The notes beneath the pieces were generated by a model, which saw only the letters and a list, made by a program, of their open reading frames with translations, had not been told where the DNA came from and ran no database searches. This document shows, one piece after another, positions 60,922-64,000 of a DNA stretch of 64,000 nucleotides. The DNA is from Flavobacteriales bacterium (lineage in GTDB: Bacteria; Bacteroidota; Bacteroidia; Flavobacteriales; Schleiferiaceae), in NCBI GenBank assembly GCA_017795025.1, contig CP051243.1:1302001-1366000 (forward strand), read 5' to 3'. Positions within the stretch are counted from its first letter, which is position 1. Every line of letters starts with the position of its first letter. Position numbers and translations under genes: made by a program.

Positions 60922-60996
60922 CGGGGCGTAGCGTAGCCCGGTTATCGCGCCTGCTTTGGGAGCAGGAGGTCGCAGGTTCGAATCCTGCCGCCCCGA
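60922..60996 (+). tRNA. tRNA-Pro (anticodon TGG)
   Basis: Starts immediately after the CCA of tRNA-Ser. Acceptor CGGGGCG/CGCCCCG, anticodon stem CCTGC/GCAGG with loop TTTGGGA (anticodon TGG), T arm GCAGG-TTCGAAT-CCTGC, discriminator A. CCA not encoded (CGA follows from position 96). Confidence 0.93.
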
Positions 60997-60999
60997 CGA

Positions 61000-61038
61000 A
61001 AAACCCTCCTCGACGAATGTCGAGGAGGGTTTTTTTTT
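61000..61038 (+). terminator. Strong terminator of the tRNA-Ser-Pro unit
   Basis: CCCTCCTCGAC pairs perfectly with GTCGAGGAGGG around a GAAT loop and is followed by nine T. Confidence 0.95.
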
Positions 61039-61063
61039 GTGCCCTGCACAAGCCAAGCTTGCT

Positions 61064-62190
61064 TGAGCGCAGGGCTGGGCACAAAAAAAAAACCGCAACC
61101 GACCAAAGGGAGGTTGAGGAGGTTTTTCGTCGTAGACCCCAAAATGTTAGCGGCTTTGGGATCAATTATCCTGGGATTTGTGGATTGGGGGATTTGGAGA
61201 TTGGTGAATTGGTGGATCGGTAGATTGGTGAAGCAGGGCTGGGCACAAAAAAAAAACCGCAACCGACCAAAGGGAGGTTGAGGGGGTTTTTCGTCGTAGA
61301 CCCTAAAATGTTAGCGGCTTTGGGATCAATTATCCTGGGATTTGTGGATTGGGGGATTTGGAGATTGGTGAATTGGTGGATCAGTAGATTGGTGAAGCAG
61401 GGCTGGGCACAAAAAAAAAACCGCAACCGACCAAAGGGAGGTTGAGGAGGTTTTTCGTCGTAGACCCCAAAATGTTAGCGGCTTTGGGATCAATTATCCT
61501 GGGATCTGTGGATTGGGGGATTTGGAGATTGGTGAATTGGTGGATCGGTAGATTGGTGAAGCAGGGCTGGGCACAAAAAAAAACCGCAACCGACCAAAGG
61601 GAGGTTGAGGAGGTTTTTCGTCGTAGACCCCAAAATGTTAGCGGCTTTGGGATCAATTATCCTGGGATTTGTGGATTGGGGGATTTGGAGATTGGTGAAT
61701 TGGTGGATCGGTAGATTGGTGAAGCAACTCTGGGCACAAAAAAAAACCGCAATCGACCAAAGGGAGGTTGAGGAGGTTTTTCGTCGTAGACCCTCAAGAT
61801 GTTAGCGGCTTTGGGATCATTCATCCTGGGTTTGGTGGATTGGGGGATTGGTGGATCGGTAGATTAGTAGATTGGTGAAGCCGGGCTGGACACAAAAAAA
61901 ACCGCAACCGACCAAAGGGAGGTTGAGGGGGTTTTTCGTCGTAGACCCCAAAATGTTAGCGGCTTTGGGATCAATTATCCTGGGATTTGTGGATTGGGGG
62001 ATTTGGAGATTGGTGAATTGGTGGATCGGTAGATTGGTGAAGCAGGGCTGGGCACAAAAAAAAACCGCAACTGACCAAAGGGAGGTTGAGGAGGTTTTTC
62101 GTCGTAGACCCCAAAATGTTAGCGGCTTTGGGATCAATTATCCTGGGTTTGGGGGATTAGTGAATTGGTGGATTGGTGGATCAGGGCGAG
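61064..62190. repeat. Seven-copy tandem array, period about 163 bp, with terminator-like hairpins
   Basis: The recurring phrase GGGCACAAAAAA starts at 61077, 61241, 61405, 61569, 61732, 61888 (as GGACAC) and 62050; periods 164, 164, 164, 163, 156 and 162. Each unit: A-run, hairpin (AACCGCAACC with GGTTGAGGAGG), T-run, TCGTCGTAGACCC, ATGTTAGCGGCTTTGGGATC, ATTATCCTGGG, then a GATTGGTG-type tract. Copies differ by few bases, so the array is young or homogenised. Reading frames of 80-119 codons run through it on both strands but are products of the repeat. The region 62191-62286 is non-coding. Confidence 0.95.
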
Positions 62191-62286
62191 GATAAAAACC
62201 TACTTCCTAAAAAAAGAGGTTACTTAATAGCTTCAAACTAGCAATAAATCAGGCTTTTACCGTTAAAGCACAAATCAACAACCGCT

Positions 62287-63060
62287 ATGACCAAGAATTT
62301 CGCTTTACTCCTCGCTTTACCTTTTCTGTTTGGAAAAAGCAGTGATCGCCCCAATTTTGACGACTATGAAATGTTTAGACCGAGAATTTATGTCGCTCAA
62401 CATGAGGTTCGCAATGGAGAATACCGAAACTTCTTGAGGGGATTAAATAAGGAAGAATTGGCAGAATTTAGAGTTGACTCTAGCGCCTGGAACCAATCCA
62501 TTAAATTCGCATACCATGACCCCATGGTTGAAAATTACCATAGTCACCCCGCCTATAATGATTACCCCGTTGTTAATATCAGCCAAAAGGCCGCCGAGGC
62601 CTATTGTCAATGGCTAACTGAGCAATATAATATTCAAGAAAAACGTGAATTTCAGAAAGTACAATTCCGCTTGCCAAGTAGTGAAGAGTGGATGTCCTTC
62701 GCTAGCCCTCTACCTAATAACCGATTACCCTGGTATGGCAACTTACCCTATACCCCTGAAAAGGATGGGCAAGTCAGCGATATCATTTGCAATATTAAGC
62801 TCTATGACTATCGCAGTGGCAAGCACAATTATATTGCTGATGGTGGATTTTATCCGGTTAAAGTAGGGTCCTACCCCGCTAACCAAAATGGACTTTTTGA
62901 TATCATTGGTAATGTGGCAGAAATGACCTCCGACTCCCTTATAAAAGGTGGTAGCTGGGATAATACCATCGAAGAATCATTTATCGATTTGGAGCAAAAC
63001 TTCTCCCTACCCGACCCTAGGGTGGGTTTTAGAATTGTGATGGAAGTACTGGAGCCTTAA
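62287..63060 (+). CDS. FGE/SUMF1-family exported protein
   Basis: A 257-residue protein: signal peptide MTKNFALLLALPFLFGKSS, then an FGE-sulfatase-type domain (30-250): IYVAQHEVRNGEYRNFLRGL, AYNDYPVVNISQKAAEAYCQ, VQFRLPSSEEWMSFAS, and GLFDIIGNVAEMTSDSLIKG followed by GGSWDNT and GFRIVMEVL. It has the structural core of formylglycine-generating enzymes and of GldJ/GldK-like proteins, but catalytic Cys residues are not evident (Cys only near the ends), so it is probably non-enzymatic. A gliding or adhesion role is possible. Lies between two repeat blocks. Confidence 0.78.
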   Translation: MTKNFALLLALPFLFGKSSDRPNFDDYEMFRPRIYVAQHEVRNGEYRNFLRGLNKEELAEFRVDSSAWNQSIKFAYHDPMVENYHSHPAYNDYPVVNISQKAAEAYCQWLTEQYNIQEKREFQKVQFRLPSSEEWMSFASPLPNNRLPWYGNLPYTPEKDGQVSDIICNIKLYDYRSGKHNYIADGGFYPVKVGSYPANQNGLFDIIGNVAEMTSDSLIKGGSWDNTIEESFIDLEQNFSLPDPRVGFRIVMEVLEP

Positions 63061-63235
63061 AATGCAGCAGAGTCCTGCCTGGAATGCTTACTCGAAAACT
63101 AGCTCGAAGAATTCTAAGCAATAGAGCTATTGTATGCGCCTTTAAATGAAGCCTCAAAAAAGGATTGGATTCGGGAGAATACTTGCGGGCAATGCCTCGC
63201 ACTCTTTCCTGGTCAGTAAGGAACAATAGACGCAA

Positions 63236-63540
63236 CTACCCCGTTTCACAGCCCGTAAACCCTTGAAGGGGACGTCACCCAAAGCTGATTTTGTGCCCAA
63301 AAGGAACATCCACTACAAACTCCTTAAACTCGCCTGCCAAGACCTAGTGCGGCGAGCAAGGCATCGCCTGCCAAAGTCTTGTAGGGCGAGCGAGGCATCG
63401 CCTTCCAAAATCTTGTACGGCGAGCGAGGCATCACCTACCAAAGTCTTGTACGGCGGGCAAGGCTCTGAGAACTGTGTATTGAAGCAATCCCAATCCACC
63501 AATCAACCACTTCCCCTCTCCACCAATCCACCACTCCCCA
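63236..63540. repeat. Composite repeat, inverted hairpin modules and GATTGGTG tract
   Basis: First CTACCCCGTTTCACAGCCCG, close to a segment at 26.57 kb. Then four units of the hairpin module on the minus strand (for example CGAGCAAGGCATCGCCTGCC, CGAGCGAGGCATCGCCTTCC), about 34-35 bases apart (63340-63470). Then TTGAAGCAATCCCAATCCAC, the reverse complement of the tract phrase, running to 63540. Region 63061-63235 shows nothing else. Confidence 0.85.
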
Positions 63541-63555
63541 TCCTCGAACTCTTCG

Positions 63556-63563
63556 TACCTTTA
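63556..63563 (+). promoter_or_regulatory. -7-like box (TACCTTTA) of the Usp gene
   Basis: One mismatch from TAnnTTTG, 20 bases before the TTG start at 63584. Confidence 0.35.
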
Positions 63564-63583
63564 AGCTCCTTAAAAAATCCGAT

Positions 63584-64000
63584 TTGAAGCCTTTTAAGAA
63601 AATGGTCATGGGTATTGGCCTCAGTCCCAGCTTAAGTGCCAATATTGCCGAGGCGGGTCGATTAGCCGCTTCCCTCGCCGAAGAACTAATTTTTGTGCAT
63701 GTCGAAGACGGCCCTGCTTATTCCCGCCAAGAAATTGAAATGGAGCTTGCTGCGGTAAAGGACCGCTTCCCCCATCGTTTCTTGGGTCGACAAGGAGACA
63801 TTTCAGAAGGAATTCTGGATGCTTGTGAAGAGGAAAATGCCGACCTCTTACTTATTGGCGCTTTACCCAAAGAAGGCTTGTTACGCTATTATTCGGGTTC
63901 CATTGCCCGTCAATTAATTCGCAAATCGAATTGCAGTCTAATGCTATTGAGTCAGCCCGAATCCTTTCCAAAAGCGTATTCGAAGTTGGCCGTTTTTGCT
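63584..64000 (+). CDS. Universal stress protein, C-terminus cut by window edge
   Basis: At least 139 residues of a UspA-type alpha/beta protein, beginning (TTG) with LKPFKKMVMGIGLSPSLSAN, the usual first strand. LAASLAEELIFVHVEDG and ILDACEEENADLLLIGALPK follow, and GLLRYYSGSIARQLIRKSNC is the ATP-loop region with SGSIARQLIRKSNCSLMLL. The open frame runs past base 64000 (AYSKLAVFA), so it may be a two-Usp tandem or fusion. Nucleotide-binding stress role. Confidence 0.85.
   Translation, partial: MKPFKKMVMGIGLSPSLSANIAEAGRLAASLAEELIFVHVEDGPAYSRQEIEMELAAVKDRFPHRFLGRQGDISEGILDACEEENADLLLIGALPKEGLLRYYSGSIARQLIRKSNCSLMLLSQPESFPKAYSKLAVFA

Noticed and set aside
61064-62190. CRISPR-like array or protein-coding repeat gene
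   Set aside because: No unique spacers, and the reading frames of 80-119 codons on both strands are explained by the repeat itself; no start with a ribosome site.

Overview
The window comes from a marine-type member of the Bacteroidota, most likely class Flavobacteriia. Evidence seen in the sequence: several secreted proteins end in type IX secretion (T9SS type A) sorting domains; there is a GldI-like lipoprotein; DUF5606, DUF5777, LruC and choice-of-anchor I families are present; Shine-Dalgarno sequences are weak; and many genes are preceded by the TAnnTTTG -7 box of this phylum. No species can be named from the sequence alone.

Layout. 1-5.2 kb (minus): a ppk1 fragment coupled to sixA, then the housekeeping operon ruvX-def-lipoprotein-DUF5606-mazG. 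5.2-16.4 kb: dapD, a START-domain protein, a redoxin, two MFS carriers, a cytochrome/YceI/DUF5777 group with a facing OB-fold gene, and nrnA-gldI followed by two cyclophilin-FKBP fusion isomerases. 16.5-22.9 kb: a secreted glycoside hydrolase, then an AT-rich stretch with a T9SS protein, an unknown membrane protein and an unusual penicillin-binding-like protein, ending at tRNA-Pro(GGG). 23-31 kb (minus): SlyD-like isomerase, two long LruC-domain lipoprotein paralogues separated by repeats, a GAF histidine kinase and an unknown lipoprotein. 31-38.8 kb: ATP-grasp enzyme, rlmH, bestrophin-like channel, SanA, GNAT and SRPBCC genes, a nine-copy 87-88 bp minisatellite, a deaminase, an HTH/DUF2975 pair and a DUF1573 protein. 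38.9-49 kb: valS, an HtrA protease, the run dapF-GNAT-multihaem cytochrome-mltG, and gapdh. 49-57.7 kb: secreted proteins, a tight operon (ybjQ, an overlooked 42-residue membrane protein, histidine kinase, response regulator, DUF3052-like), aroQ and xerD. 57.7-64 kb: repeats, a small metal-binding protein facing a copper-type P-ATPase, tRNA-Ser/tRNA-Pro, a seven-copy array of about 163 bp, an FGE-like protein, more repeats and the start of a universal stress protein.

Functional themes are envelope biogenesis (dapD, dapF, mltG, sanA, the PBP-like protein), protein folding and quality control in several compartments (four PPIases, HtrA, peptide deformylase), and secretion through T9SS. No CRISPR array, transposase, prophage or classical defence system is visible. 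The least explained content is non-coding: a set of mosaic repeat families (a GATTGGTG-rich tract, a hairpin-forming GGCGA/TCGCC module, an AACGCAGAG-like module, an 87-88 bp minisatellite and a 163 bp array carrying terminator-like hairpins). They recur at gene 3' ends and next to tRNA genes, and they are the best candidates for something undescribed.
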